64,000 nt of DNA from Phanerochaete sordida (lineage: Eukaryota > Basidiomycota > Agaricomycetes > Polyporales > Phanerochaetaceae), in NCBI GenBank assembly GCA_019973155.2, contig BPQB01000031.1:248001-312000 (forward strand), read 5' to 3'. A program made the translations under genes and the position numbers. This document shows, piece after piece, positions 23,058-33,789 of the stretch. Within the stretch, counting starts at the first letter, position 1, and each line of letters begins with the position of its first letter. The notes beneath the pieces were generated by a model, which was given only the letters and a program-made list of their open reading frames with translations, did not search any database and was not told the origin of the DNA.

Positions 23058-24449
23058 TTAAATACGACTCAGCGCGTCGAATGGGCTGATATACGGGTTC
23101 GGTACAAGGAGCGGCCGCTGGAAATCTCGACTGGCTGCCCCCTCCTGGGCGTGCAAGTACGCCTGGAGGGCCAAGTACAAGCTGCGGCGGATCGCGTGTT
23201 TCTGTGTGTCGCTCTGCCCGAAGGTCCCCTGGAGCGCCTCGGTGGCGTGGGCAAGCAGGTCTTCGGTTGTCGCGCCCAGGACGTCCCGGACGCGTTTCGC
23301 GTCGTAGTTCTCCGCGAGCGTGAGGCCTTCCAGCGCGAGGACGTGGTAGCAGGCATCTACACGTCGAAAGCGAGATCACCATTTGCAGAGGAGGTTAAGA
23401 AGGATATTTTCTCTTACCTATCGTCCCGCCGTCTCGACGGCGGATCGCTTCGAGCATGATGGGATACAGCGAGGGCCCCATCCTGTCTGCAAGGAATAGG
23501 AGTCCGTGCATACGCTCCACTAGCAGCCTGCGGACACTGGGTAAGAACAGGCTGACGATTTATAATAATGTCGTTACCCACCTGATGCAGCGCACCAGCG
23601 CTGCTGTGGTCAGCCAGTCGTTGTTTCCAATCCCGGGCTGCAGCTTGATCAGGGCCTGGAGACGGCGCAACAGGGTGTCCTGCGTGTACGGTGGCGCGTC
23701 GAAGTCGGGACAGCTCCTGAAGAACTCGGACAGAGAGTTCGCAACGAGCCTCAAGCACTCCCCGGATACATTGGGCAAGTCCCGGACGAGCGCGAGGAAG
23801 ACGGAGAGCTCGGCGTCCGGGAAGTCGGCTTTGGCTAGAGCGTCCGCCGCGAGCCACCGGTGGACCAGGGGAAGCAGGATTTGCGAGTGCTCGACGCTCA
23901 CGAAGCCGTCTATCCACGACATGACTGCGAGGCTTCCGAGGGACACGAAGAGCTCGGTCGCCCAGTGTTCGGCCAGGTGCGATTGAGGCGCGCCGCTCTT
24001 GTCCGACGCGCTGTGCAGGGCAAGGAAAAGGTTGAGCTCAGAGCGAGAAAGCAGTGGGGCGTGGATACGCACCGTAAGAATGTGCTGGGCCTCAGGACAG
24101 CGCTCACGAACTGGTCGGTGAGTAACCGGACATAGCTACGCTGCCTGCCGAGATCGTCATAGAAAGAATCATCTTGCGAGTAGATTTCGCCACAAAATTG
24201 TTCCCGAAGTTCGAGCAATGAGATGCATTCGATCTCGGCGTGTTGCCGATGGCGGACGTCGTCCAGAGCGAGCCAGTGTAGTGTCCACGCGGGGAGACAG
24301 TCCTATACGACTCGTAAGCACAGTTGAGATCGCCAAGAGAAGTATATGGGTACCAAATATTGATGAAACAATTCTAGCAGCTCTATCCTATCGCGTCGGG
24401 GCCTATGCTTCATCGTGGCGGCTGACCGATTTGCGTCTGCTGTAGACAT
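23058..24449 (-). CDS. Unrecognised alpha-helical protein, 387 aa
   Basis: Five exons, 24354-24449, 24108-24302, 23582-24036, 23418-23536 and 23058-23356, close to 387 aa. The start is MSTADANRSAATM. The sequence is rich in Leu/Ala with regularly spaced helices (HWLALDDVRHRQHAEIE, LLELREQFCGEIY, FLALVRDLPNVSGECL, LLVERMHGLLFLADRMG), which suggests an armadillo-like or other helical-repeat scaffold, but I cannot name a family. No signal peptide or membrane segment is seen. The exon 2 to exon 3 junction uses a weak acceptor (GCTCTGAG) and is the least certain point; the alternatives I tried break the frame or make an intron under 30 nt. Confidence 0.6.
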
Positions 24450-25068
24450 CTTCGATACGGTTGGTCCGCGTGTGTGTGTGTAGCGAGACCGGAGGATATT
24501 ACGCACTGGAGATGCCTGCAGTCGCCTATTATAACGCCAGGAGCAAGAAATGGGTGCTGTATATTCTTTGTGGCGTAGAGAGTCTCTTCTCTAACCTTTC
24601 TTTTTCGGTCACGGCGGCGAGTGGTGCCTTTCCAAGTCTGGTGAATGTACAAGCTAAGCGAGGTCAGCCACTCGTGCAGCCTCAAAGAATGATATAAAAC
24701 ACAAAGCGTACCGGTACCCCATTGACACAGAGAGGGTGTCAACGGACAATGCTGGCGGCCCAGCTTGGTAGGTTCTCCCTGACTCGCGCGCGCAGGCATG
24801 GGTCAATCTACGAAAGAGAATCTTATGGGAGTGGCTAGCTTTCGTATCGTGGTTTCGGATCCCATGTTGAAAGGGCCAATAGAGCCTAGTCGAGTTGAAG
24901 GGGCGGCAACGACGAGGATTGTTGGAAAAGAAATGGCCAGAGACAGAGTCGAAAGCAAGTGCTGGAAAGCGATCCCGTCGGACTTTGTGGCGCGTTGATG
25001 GGGTCTCGCCTCGCGAGCGCAGACCGTTGGCACCGCGGACGCGCGACGCGCCTTTGTCCCCTCCCGCC
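24450..25068. other. Divergent intergenic region
   Basis: Shared upstream region of the helical-protein gene (reverse) and the Nnf1 gene (forward). Contains a short GT run near 24470-24482. No gene is supported. Confidence 0.5.
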
Positions 25069-25885
25069 ATGGCCTCCACCGTCTCCGGCAGCAAACGCTG
25101 GACCCACTTCCACTCGGCCCTGCAGCACGCGATACAGCGTTCGGCACACAAATGGACGTGCGTGGCACTCTCCTGCGCGCGCATATAGCGAGGGATGCTG
25201 AAGAACACAGGCAGTTACGAGGACTTCACCGAGTGTTTCTCGCTCTGGTGTGAGGAGCAGCCCGACGCCTCCTCGTCCGTCTTCAACACCGTCTCACAGC
25301 ACATGGAGTCGCTGATTACGGTGCGTGAGCTGAATTTGGGGCGACGACGCGTGCCTGACCGTCGTGCAGAACGGCTGCGAGGACCTCCTCAAGAAGCTCG
25401 ACGTGAAACCCAACCTTGACAAGCTGCACACGGTGGTGACAGAAGCAAGAAAGCGGCAAGCACAGGGATATGAAGGGAAGGATGTATGGAAGGAGGACTT
25501 GAAGCCTGACGCGGCTGTACGAGCCAAGATTGTGCCAATGCTGGAGGAGGAGAGAGACAGGTTGAGAGCTCAGCTAGAAGAGGTGCGTCTTATGCCGTAC
25601 AAGATTACTCATCTCTCAAGCTCCATTTTGTGTTATAGCTTGACCAGCGCAACCGAATACTGCAGGCTGAGATGCAGTCGAACGTTCAAGCAAGGGACGC
25701 GGCAGACGAGGAATGCGGGAAACTGCTAGATCTCCTGGAAGAGGTGTGTGCAGAATCTTTAGCTTGTAACCCTGGGATTTATTGCCGTACAGGTGCAGAG
25801 AAAGTGGAAGGACATTCCGCTGGAGGAGATCCAGTCATGGGCATTGTCAACAGCAGAGTCGCTGCCAAAGACCACCTCACGGTAA
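25069..25885 (+). CDS. NNF1: Kinetochore protein Nnf1 family
   Basis: Exons 25069-25157, 25215-25320, 25370-25582, 25639-25743 and 25793-25885 encode 201 aa. The N-terminal helix pair (RWTHFHSALQHAIQRS) leads to YEDFTECFSLWCEE, the signature region of Nnf1-type subunits of the Mis12/MIND complex. It is followed by CEDLLKKLDVKPNLDKLHTVV, KDVWKEDLKPDAAVRAKIVPMLE and a coiled-coil tail. In yeast, Nnf1 pairs with Mtw1 and links the inner kinetochore to the Ndc80 complex. The length of about 200 aa fits the family. The start is the first ATG and lies just before the conserved helix. Some alternative splicing of the last exon is possible because its stop overlaps a GTAACA. Confidence 0.8.
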
Positions 25886-26031
25886 CAGACGGACGACCAC
25901 CTGTCACGTCAGTGTATACCTTTTCATGTGTATTTTTGGGTTGTGTATATTAGCATCGCGTACATTATATTGGATACCCTGTTATACAGTCTATTTTCAG
26001 GAGGTTTTCCGACTTGAAGCGACAACGGGCT

Positions 26032-27052
26032 TCAGAAGTCGAAGCTTTGGTTGAGGTCTTCGTGGAGATGCTCGCGCATGCCCGGAGGGAGGATGGGCTG
26101 GCCATCCTTCACAATATACCCTAGAGATCCAGGTCAGCTTCACGTATCTCCGTAGACGCACTACTCACTGAACGGCATCTCCACGCTCTCCTTGCTGTTG
26201 AACACAATTGTAGGATGATCCTGACACAGTTGAGCGTAAATCCAGGGTATGAGAGCGATTTACACTCACAACGAAGGGAATTTTGTCCAGGGGAACTGTG
26301 AAGGAATTAAGCTCATTATGAACGAAGAGTATCATGAACCGCTACTACCTTTGTCTTCCACGACAATCTTCGTAACACCGAGCGCGGTGTCAGTCGTCAT
26401 CTGCACTGGTCCAAGGTGGCGGTTCGGGAAGCCCAAAACGCGCAGCTCGCCGGTGCGGTCGCGCGGGGGGTCGTCACCTGCACAGAATCAGCGTGACCCA
26501 CAATCGCCGCTTGTCCTCCATACCAAGAATTCCCTGCAGAGGTAAAATACTATCAGTCAAAGCCTACCATGTCCGTAAAACGGTGCTTACACCGAACAAG
26601 AACCACTCGAAGCGGCCATCGCCGTCCTCGGGCGCGAGGACCTTCTCGGCGCGCGGGTCGAGGAGGCAGACCTTGTCGAGCGGCACGCCCTTTGTCTTCA
26701 TGTAGTCAAGCACGCCTTCTGCGTGCGCGAAGCCCGGTGCGGCCTCGCCCTCGGGGCCTTGCGCGAAGAGCGACGCGAGCGTGTCGCATGAGGACTTCGA
26801 GAGGTGCGTGAAGTGCACCTCGGACGAGGGGCCTGCGAGGGTGCGCATATGCTGGAAATATGTCATGCATGTCAGTTTGTCATTTTAACGGATTGTTTCA
26901 AGGACGTACGCTGTACTCGAGCTCAACCCACTTGGGGATCGCTCGGGAGGTGTTTTCGTCCTCCTCCATGTGTTCTGCGAGTCCATACGCCTCAGCTCGA
27001 AACGTCGCGCACATAAAAGCCAAGTCCTACCTATAACATATGCGAAACCCAT
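26032..27052 (-). CDS. SFM1: SPOUT-family protein methyltransferase (Sfm1-like)
   Basis: Eight exons (27031-27052, 26910-26974, 26591-26851, 26524-26533, 26349-26477, 26270-26295, 26169-26220, 26032-26120) give 217 aa, close to the 213 aa of yeast Sfm1, which methylates an arginine of ribosomal protein Rps3. Family landmarks appear in order: VIEHMEEDENTS, KVCLLDPRAEKVLAPEDG, FEWFLFGGILGDDPPRDRT, LGFPNRHLGPVQMTTDTALGVTK and the C-terminal PFRYIVKDGQPILP. The methyl-donor knot is expected in the GFPNRHLGPVQMTTDTAL region. Two exons are extreme: the first is only 22 nt and the fourth only 10 nt (GGAATTCTTG), placed inside the conserved FGGILGDD motif, which is complete only if the micro-exon is included. 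The protein is probably cytosolic. Confidence 0.9.
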
Positions 27053-27961
27053 TTCTACAAGCGCCACAGGCGGATTTTTCAGCGCAACGGAGTGGTGGAG
27101 AGCAAACCACCGCGCCCAAATTTGGCGGCGGCTCCGTGTGGCGGGCGCACACCACGTGGCTCAATATCCGGGAGCAATTCCGCGGGGATTTGGGTGTGGG
27201 GCAGGCTTGACCAGACTTGACCGCGCTCCTCGACGTGCTCTTCCCGCCTCACATCTTACGCTTACCCTATTCTACTCTTTGACGATGCCGGTGCATACAA
27301 TGGCACGAATGAAGAACAATACCTAGTACTTTCGCTCAGTTGCAGCTGCACCATACACTCGCACGCGTACGACACACAGACATCGCCGACCGGAGAGCAC
27401 TTTGTCACGACGCATAACGCTCCAGGGTGGAATGCCACACGTACCCCAAGGCTCTCATCAGCAGAAGGGCAAAGCGTGCCTGGCTGAGCCGGAGTGCGAC
27501 CGCTCGCATGTGCGATATGGCTACACGGTGTCGAGCTCATGAGGAGAGCTGCAAGCTGGCATGGACGTCGCTCAAATTGCGAGATGCATGTGGCATGGAC
27601 AAGCCCACAACTTCGGCTGCGCGAAGGTACGTTTGTACCCTGACCATCTCATATACCGCAATCTGGGCCTGTGCTCGAGCTCACACCCGCGTATAGTCCT
27701 AGGAAATCCCGACAACAACGCAAAAATGTCTTTTCACCTCTGCTCGTCGCCTGCAACGACCGCTATAGCTATCCATCGCGGAAAAACGAGGGTAGAACCT
27801 AGCTGGCGCGCTCGTCAGGTGTGCCCTATGCAGGACTGCCGGGGCAAGTGCGACGCGAGGCCCTCGAGCATCTCCGTCCATGCGCCCGTCAGCAGCGGGC
27901 CGCGCCCTAGTTTAAAGGGCGGACGTCGGACGGGCCCCAGCTCGGTTGCACAAGCGCAAAC
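27053..27961. other. Divergent intergenic; promoter of GH44 gene
   Basis: Upstream of Sfm1 (reverse) and of the GH44 gene (forward). A TTTAAAGGGCGG stretch near 27911 could be the TATA-like element of the GH44 gene. No other gene is supported. Confidence 0.45.
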
Positions 27962-30796
27962 ATGCTCTGGCACGCGCTCGTCGTCCTCGCCGCCGCCCTC
28001 CGGGCAGCGGCCGACCAGGCTGTCTACACCGCAGGCTCCGGCGCGCTCGCTGCGGGCTGGGAGAACTGGTCCTGGAGCTCGACTATCAACTTCGCGGACA
28101 CCACCGGGCCCGGCGGCCTCGAGGCTATCTCGACCGTCTCTGGGGCCTATGCTGCGCTGTCGTTCTTCGACGAGACGCCGTTCGCCAACAACTTTGCGGG
28201 CCTGCAATTCGAGATCTCCGGAGACCAGCCGGATATCTCGTTCTACGTCTCGGTGAGTCCTGGGTTGCATGTACAAAGTCCATCGGTTTTCACATAACAA
28301 CGCAGTCCAGCACGGACAATGATCAGACCTCAAACATCGAGTTGACCTCCATGAGCACATCGGTCACGACCAGCAACTTCACCACTATCCTCATCAACTT
28401 CTCTGACCTCCCTGGGAATGGCGGTGTTCTGGCTACTGACTCATGTGCGATTCTGTTTGGGAGTTATCTCATTATGGGAAGACTGATGGTTATTCGCAGG
28501 GGACCGCATTAACTTCCAGGCTGGCGGCAATGGCGCGACGTTCTACATCACCAACATTGTCCTGCTGAGCGGTATGTCGACCTTTACTTCCATGGTCATA
28601 TCTGAGGTCACTCAACCAACGTGTGATAGAAATTGTCGTGACTCCCGAGTTCTTGAGCGCAGAGCCTCTGGCTGGCAACCTGCTCGCAGTCACGAGCCAG
28701 GGCGCTGTGAACCTCTCGCAGGTATCTGCGACAATGAACAGCAAAGTCAGCTCATTCTCGCTCCACTGTGAAACGCAGGGCTGACGCTAGCGGTAGAACG
28801 TTCCCCTCACGAAGCTCACCACCTACTCTCCTCCGGACACGCCGGCGCAGACGATCACCTACTTCACGCTTGCACAGCCAATCACCAACGGATCGCTCGT
28901 CGTCACCGCCGGCACCAGCACGTTCTCGTACAGTATCCCGGCGGTCAAGTACGGCACCATCACCATCGGTAACACGAAGGCCATCTCCGACCTCATCTAT
29001 GGAGTCAACTTCCCAACCGACGCCCCCACCATCAGCACGCTTGGTGTCACCCTGAGTCGCTGGGGTACGTTGCCTCCGTACGCTTCCGGTTGGCGCTTTT
29101 TGACATGTGGTGGATTCAGGTGGAAATGCTGTAACGGCCTACAACCCCGACGGTAAGTCCATAGTCAGTAATACACTTTGGCCTGGTTCTAAATGGGCCA
29201 TCTTTGTAGGCCTATTCACAAACGCCGGCAATGACTGGTACTTCGAGAACCGAATTGCTTCTCCGCCTGACGCGGATGCGTGGATCGCCATGGTCAACAG
29301 CGCCAACAGCAAGAGTCTTCTCACCATCCCATCGTAAGATATTGTCCTCCTTTGCCTGAGAACATCGCTCACCCTGCGCTCAGTCTCGATTGGGTAGCCA
29401 AGGATGCGACCTCTTACTCGTACCCCAAGACAGTCTACCCTGACCAGGCCGCCTACGACCCATACAACGCAGACGCAGGCAACGGTCAGTTCCCGAATGG
29501 CTCGTGGGTCGCGCCGCCACCGCAATCCGACGCCTACACGCCATGGAACACTTCGCTCGCGGCGCAGTGGCTGAAAGGTCTCGCGCACAAGCCGGACATC
29601 GTCACCGTCGACAACGAGATCGAGATCGCGAGCAACACCCACCAGGACATGCACCCGATCCCGATGGGCTACGACGAGGAGCTGAAGCGTGTGATCGCGA
29701 CGGCGACCATGGCGAAGAGCGCGCTCCCGGGAGTGTCGGTCGCCGCGCCGAGCACGTGCGCGTGGTGGTACTGTAAGCGCATCTGTGCACAGGTCGCAGC
29801 GGAGATGGCTAATGGGTCCGTAACAGACTGGACGTCGTCGGTCGGCTACACCGATAACGCGGCGCACAACAACCAGGACTTCCTGCCTTGGTTCCTCGCC
29901 CAGATGAAGGCACAGGAGGCGACCGCAGGCCAGCGTCTGCTCGACTACCTCGATATTCACTACTACTACGGCGCGGACACGAGCGCGAACGACGCGGCCG
30001 CGAAGGCCCTGCGCCTACGCATGACGCGCTCGCTCTGGGGTGTGTCTTTTCGCCTCTCTGCCTCTCCTCGCAGCAGCTGACGCCCGCGCAGATCCGGAGT
30101 ACATCGACGAGTCGTACATCGGGACGTCGGTGCCCGCGCAGTGGCAGGAGCCGAACCCGAACGCGGTGTGGCTCATTCCGCGCATGCAGCAGCTCATCCA
30201 GCAGCACTACCCGGGCACGAAGCTCTCCATCAGCGAGTGGGCGAGCACGGCGGACACGGACATCACCGGCGGGCTCGTCGCCGTCGACGCGCTCGGCATC
30301 TACGGCCGCGAGGGCGTCGACGGCGCGACGTACTGGGGCACCGTCGACGCCAAGGGCCCGATCGGCCTCGCCTTCTGGCTCTTCCGCGGGTGCGTGTCCT
30401 CCCGTTGTGCGCGCTGAAGATGGTGCTGATGGCTTGCAACGGCAGGACCGGCGCGCAGTTCGGGAGCAAGAGCGTGCAGGTGAACATGGCGGACCGCAAC
30501 GAGGACGTGCTCGGCGTGTACGCGGGCACGTCCGACGGCAAGAAGGTGTCGCTCGTGATCGTCAACAAGGACGTCGTCCCCGTCAATCTTGCGATTTCGA
30601 ACATCCCTGCCGGCACGTACTTCCTCCGCCACTTTGGTGGCGACGCTGGTATCGCGAAGTGGCAGGTGTGTCTCGTGCATGGACGGCTTTCATGGCTGCT
30701 GCTGATACATTTTCGCGCTAGACTACGATCCAGATCGCCGCGAATGGCAACCTGGTCGTGCCGGCGTACACTGCAGTGTTCCTGGAGGAGCAGTGA
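27962..30796 (+). CDS. Secreted glycoside hydrolase family 44 enzyme
   Basis: Twelve exons (27962-28252, 28306-28423, 28500-28571, 28630-28721, 28797-29064, 29120-29152, 29210-29333, 29384-29772, 29827-30039, 30092-30389, 30446-30665, 30722-30796) encode 730 aa. A signal peptide (MLWHALVVLAAALRAAA) is followed by about 190 residues forming a beta-rich, carbohydrate-binding-like region. The catalytic part follows: SRWGGNAVTAYNPDG and NAGNDWYFENR match the GH44 hallmark near the barrel start, TVDNEIEIAS holds the expected acid/base Glu, and KLSISEWAST the expected nucleophile Glu. GH44 enzymes cleave beta-1,4-glucans such as carboxymethylcellulose and xyloglucan. The last 90 residues form a beta-sandwich like the GH44 C-terminal domain. 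No separate cellulose-binding CBM1 was seen. Confidence 0.85.
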
Positions 30797-31410
30797 TGCA
30801 AGGCCATCCGTTCGCTGTGGGGGTTTCAGAGTCGCAGAGCAACACTTGTATATCATCAGGATGGCTGCAGTCAAAAACTAGTCTTCAAGGTCATACACTT
30901 GGAGGCGCTGTGGAGTACGATGAGTCGATGGTGGACATAGCTGAAGCTGAAGCTACCAAACAACTGCTTCAACGTTGCTGTCAGTGTTGGCCATCCACGG
31001 CCATCGCACTATTTCGATCGTCGGGACGTCCAGTTCGATTTCTGATTGTCACGCATCTTCACAGAAATTATATTGAGCAATATCACCTTGATAAATTCGA
31101 CTGGTGTCCAGTCACTCTCTGTGGGATTCCCAGTCCATGTCTGTTTTCCTCTGTTAGTGTCCGGTTCTCGTCCTCTTGCGTCGATCCTGGGTGTTCTTGT
31201 GTTGTTACCCATATTTCAGGCTGTATATCCTCCCGTCCTCGTGAAACACTCATTCTAGTATAATTGCTAGTTGCTACATAGATTGGCGAAGCAAGAAGAA
31301 CGGTCAGATATAAGCCTCACCTTGCGTGGTTGGACTCGCGATCGCTGACCCTGGGCCCTGGGGCGGCCAGGTCGGACGCTCTCCAGACTCAAGCACGTGA
31401 TCGCACTTTC
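30797..31410. other. Intergenic, upstream part of the F-box A promoter
   Basis: 3' flank of GH44, then from about 31350 a segment matching the promoter of the F-box B gene (rc of 48965-49030: GGTCGG-CGCTCTC, GCACGTGATC, CTTTCCCC). No gene is supported. Confidence 0.6.
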
Positions 31411-31421
31411 CCCAAAATTCG

Positions 31422-31839
31422 GGATGGTAAGCCCGCACAAGCTCCTGCCTTATTTGGACATCACGTGACAAACGCGGCCCGGAGGGCCGCGACAACATAT
31501 ACTTAGATAACCCGAAAGCCCTAATCCCTAAGCCCTAAAACCCTTAAACTAATCCCTAAAACTAAAGCCCTAAAGCCCTAAAACCCTAAAGCCCTAAACC
31601 CGGACCTAAAGCGGCGCGCTGACGCGCGCCGCGGCGAGAACCAAAAAATAAAACCCGGCCGGGGATCGAAACCCCGCGCCGCTGACAGCGCTGACGCTTA
31701 GCCGATAGTCTACGGCGTCGCATAAAACGAAACGCCTACGGTTGGCTATATCCCATACCGGCGCTTACGCGCGTGGAAAGCTCTCGACGCGCCTTCACGT
31801 GATGTCCATATAAGGCAGGAGCTTGTTTGGGCTTACCCA
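31422..31839. mobile_element. 418-bp non-autonomous inverted-repeat element (MITE-like) in an F-box promoter
   Basis: Both ends carry a 43-bp inverted repeat with about 3 mismatches (31426-31468 and 31795-31837; core ACAAGCTCCTGCCTTAT, TGGACATCACGTGA). It is flanked by an 11-bp direct repeat, CCCAAAATTCG, at 31411-31421 and 31840-31850. The paralogous F-box gene at 47158-48835 has the same promoter without the element: there CTTTCCCCAATCCGCGACGTCG runs through uninterrupted (rc of about 48968-48990). This defines insertion and target duplication directly. There is no coding capacity. Target-site size (9-11 bp) and long terminal repeats fit Mutator-like elements, but that class is an inference. 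Inside are a telomere-like repeat block and a short GC palindrome (31475-31490). Confidence 0.85.
31518..31600 (+). repeat. Degenerate telomere-like CCCTAA repeats inside the element
   Basis: About nine units of CCCTAA with spacers of one to three bases (for example GCCCTAAA, ACCCTAAA), equal to TTAGGG on the reverse strand, the usual fungal telomere unit. The array is irregular and sits wholly inside the 418-bp element, so it is not a chromosome end. Confidence 0.75.
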
Positions 31840-31982
31840 CCCAAAATTCGCGACGTCGGCGAGGCTCGTTTCCAACTTCCAGCTCGCAGCACTCGTGCTC
31901 ACTAGACCGGCCGCCCGAGTCACTCTCCCTGTGCGTTTTAGAGGACCGGCCGTCCGGTGTTTGTTCTGTTCCTCGAGCACAT

Positions 31983-33648
31983 ATGAGGCAAGTACAGTGA
32001 TGCTTCTTGGCCTGGTCTCCCTGACCCATTTCACAGCGCCGCGCGCAAGGATGAATGGCTTCGCCTGCAGCTGAAACGCGAGCAGATGGAGGCGGAGGTT
32101 AGAGCACTCGCGAGGCAGATGAATGCCTTGACGGACCCGGGTCGTCTTCCGGTGGAACTCCTCGCCGAAGTCTTCGCGAACGTCGGCGCGTACCGCCCTG
32201 GTCAGCGCACCTCCGACCACGTCCTCCGCATGTCGCACGTTTGCCGTCATTGGAGGGAGGTTGCCTTGCGCTTTCCTCACCTGTGGGCCCATCTCGAGCT
32301 CGGTCGAAAACGCGAATACCATCTCATGGTAGTCGAGCGGTCCCGGAACTGCTCGCTGTACGTCTCTGGGAACGCCCGTCTATGCGAAGACTCCGATATA
32401 CAATTCCTGCTGGACGAGATGCATCGCGTCTACTCTTTGGAACTATCCGGTTCTCTTTTTATTGCGGTTCAAGGGCAAGTCAAGCGTTTAGTTACAGGGC
32501 TTCTACCCGCTCCACGTCTCGAGATCTTCTCGGAGACATCCTACAGCAAACCGGTCGGCGCCTACAACAGCTTCTCCTTGTTTTCCTATCTCGATATGCC
32601 GCGCCTCCGAGAGATTCACCTCGACAACCTCGATGACGGCATGCATGACAGCCTTGTACGACAGTCGTCCAGTCACCTCAGGATACTGGAGGTTCAACGC
32701 AAGCACTCACGCTACGATACATGCAAACTCCTAGCCGCGTTGGAGCGCGCCCCGCTTCTGAAAGAGTTGACTATCCGGGATCCATATCGCTACAGCGACG
32801 AACATTTGGAAACACGCGTAAACCAGCCTGTCTTGCTGTCGCAGCTCGAGAGCCTTACTTTGGAAGGGGTTCTAGAAACCACAACACCTTTCCTTCGTCA
32901 AATCTCCACGCCGGATTTGTCCGCAGCGGACATCGTCTTGGACACTGGAGGGCGCCGTGTTCTGGAGTCTTTGTCCCGGGAACAGCTCATCGATGCCGCT
33001 CTTACAGTCGTGTCCGCGGCCGCTTCCGTCTGGAAGAGAGCAGGAGCTTTGCCTTTTGAGCTCTCTCTCGGCGAGTCGTTCGGTAACGGGGAGCTCACAG
33101 GGTCCGCAGCCAAAGCTACGAACTCCGGCACGTCCTGCCAGGCCAAAAACCGATTCATTATCACCCTTGACCCTCCCTTGGTCCCCTTGGTCCTACCAGA
33201 GACTATCGCGCAGCTCGAGGTCCGACGCCTGGTGATACGACCCAAATGGAACGACCCCGACTACGACATCACCATGTTCGCAGTATTCGGAGGCTTGATC
33301 GAGGAGCTTACCTTCCAATCCGCGGAATTGTCCCTCATCGTATCTGTGCTCTCCCAGGATCCCCTTCCATTCCCACAGCTTCGAGCAATCAACCTTGTAC
33401 ATTGCACAAGCTGCCACGTATTCGGACACGCCATTGGTTTCTTCTACTCGCGCGACGGATGCAAGTGCGAACACATACTCGCAGATTTCGTCGCGCTGCT
33501 CCATCAGAGGCGCTCTCTTCAGGTCCCCATCCAGGAGCTCTCGATATCGGACAGTCTGGCCAACTCAGTTGACGAAGAGCTGCGGAAAATGTTCTCCGCT
33601 GCCGTCGCAAAGGTTTCCATTCACAGGACCCCGCGGCGCTACCCTTGA
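31983..33648 (+). CDS. F-box/LRR-like protein A
   Basis: Exon 1 is only ATGAG (31983-31987), followed by a GC-AG intron (GCAAGT...ACAG, 31988-32036) and a single long exon to 33648; 538 aa in all. The start is chosen because the paralogues at 47158 and 44078 have the same ATGAG exon and the joint gives MSAARKDEWLRLQL. A coiled-coil helix precedes the F-box (LPVELLAEVFANVG...SHVCRHWREVALRFPHLW, about residues 40-90). The rest is leucine-rich with a Cys/His-containing stretch near the end (CTSCHVFGH, CKCEH). F-box proteins link substrates to SCF ubiquitin ligases; the target is unknown. Its promoter is interrupted by the 418-bp element. Confidence 0.85.
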
Positions 33649-33789
33649 TTAGTCCAAGCCCCCGGCTTCCTATGTCGCTTCGTCCTCTTCTTGCATTCCG
33701 GTCTCATACAGAAATGTGTCGTAGTGCATCGAATGTGACTTCGTGAGCTGATGCTTTTTGCTCCGGAAATCATACCGCTTCAATCACGA

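Noticed and set aside
29139..29960. 273-aa open frame on the reverse strand
   Set aside because: Antisense of GH44 exons, Arg/Val-rich, no domain.
31646..31735. tRNA-like segment (rc contains GGTTTCGATCC)
   Set aside because: The T-loop has an extra base and neither a D-arm nor an acceptor stem pairs; it is inside the 418-bp element and might be a tRNA-derived remnant, but it is not a tRNA gene.
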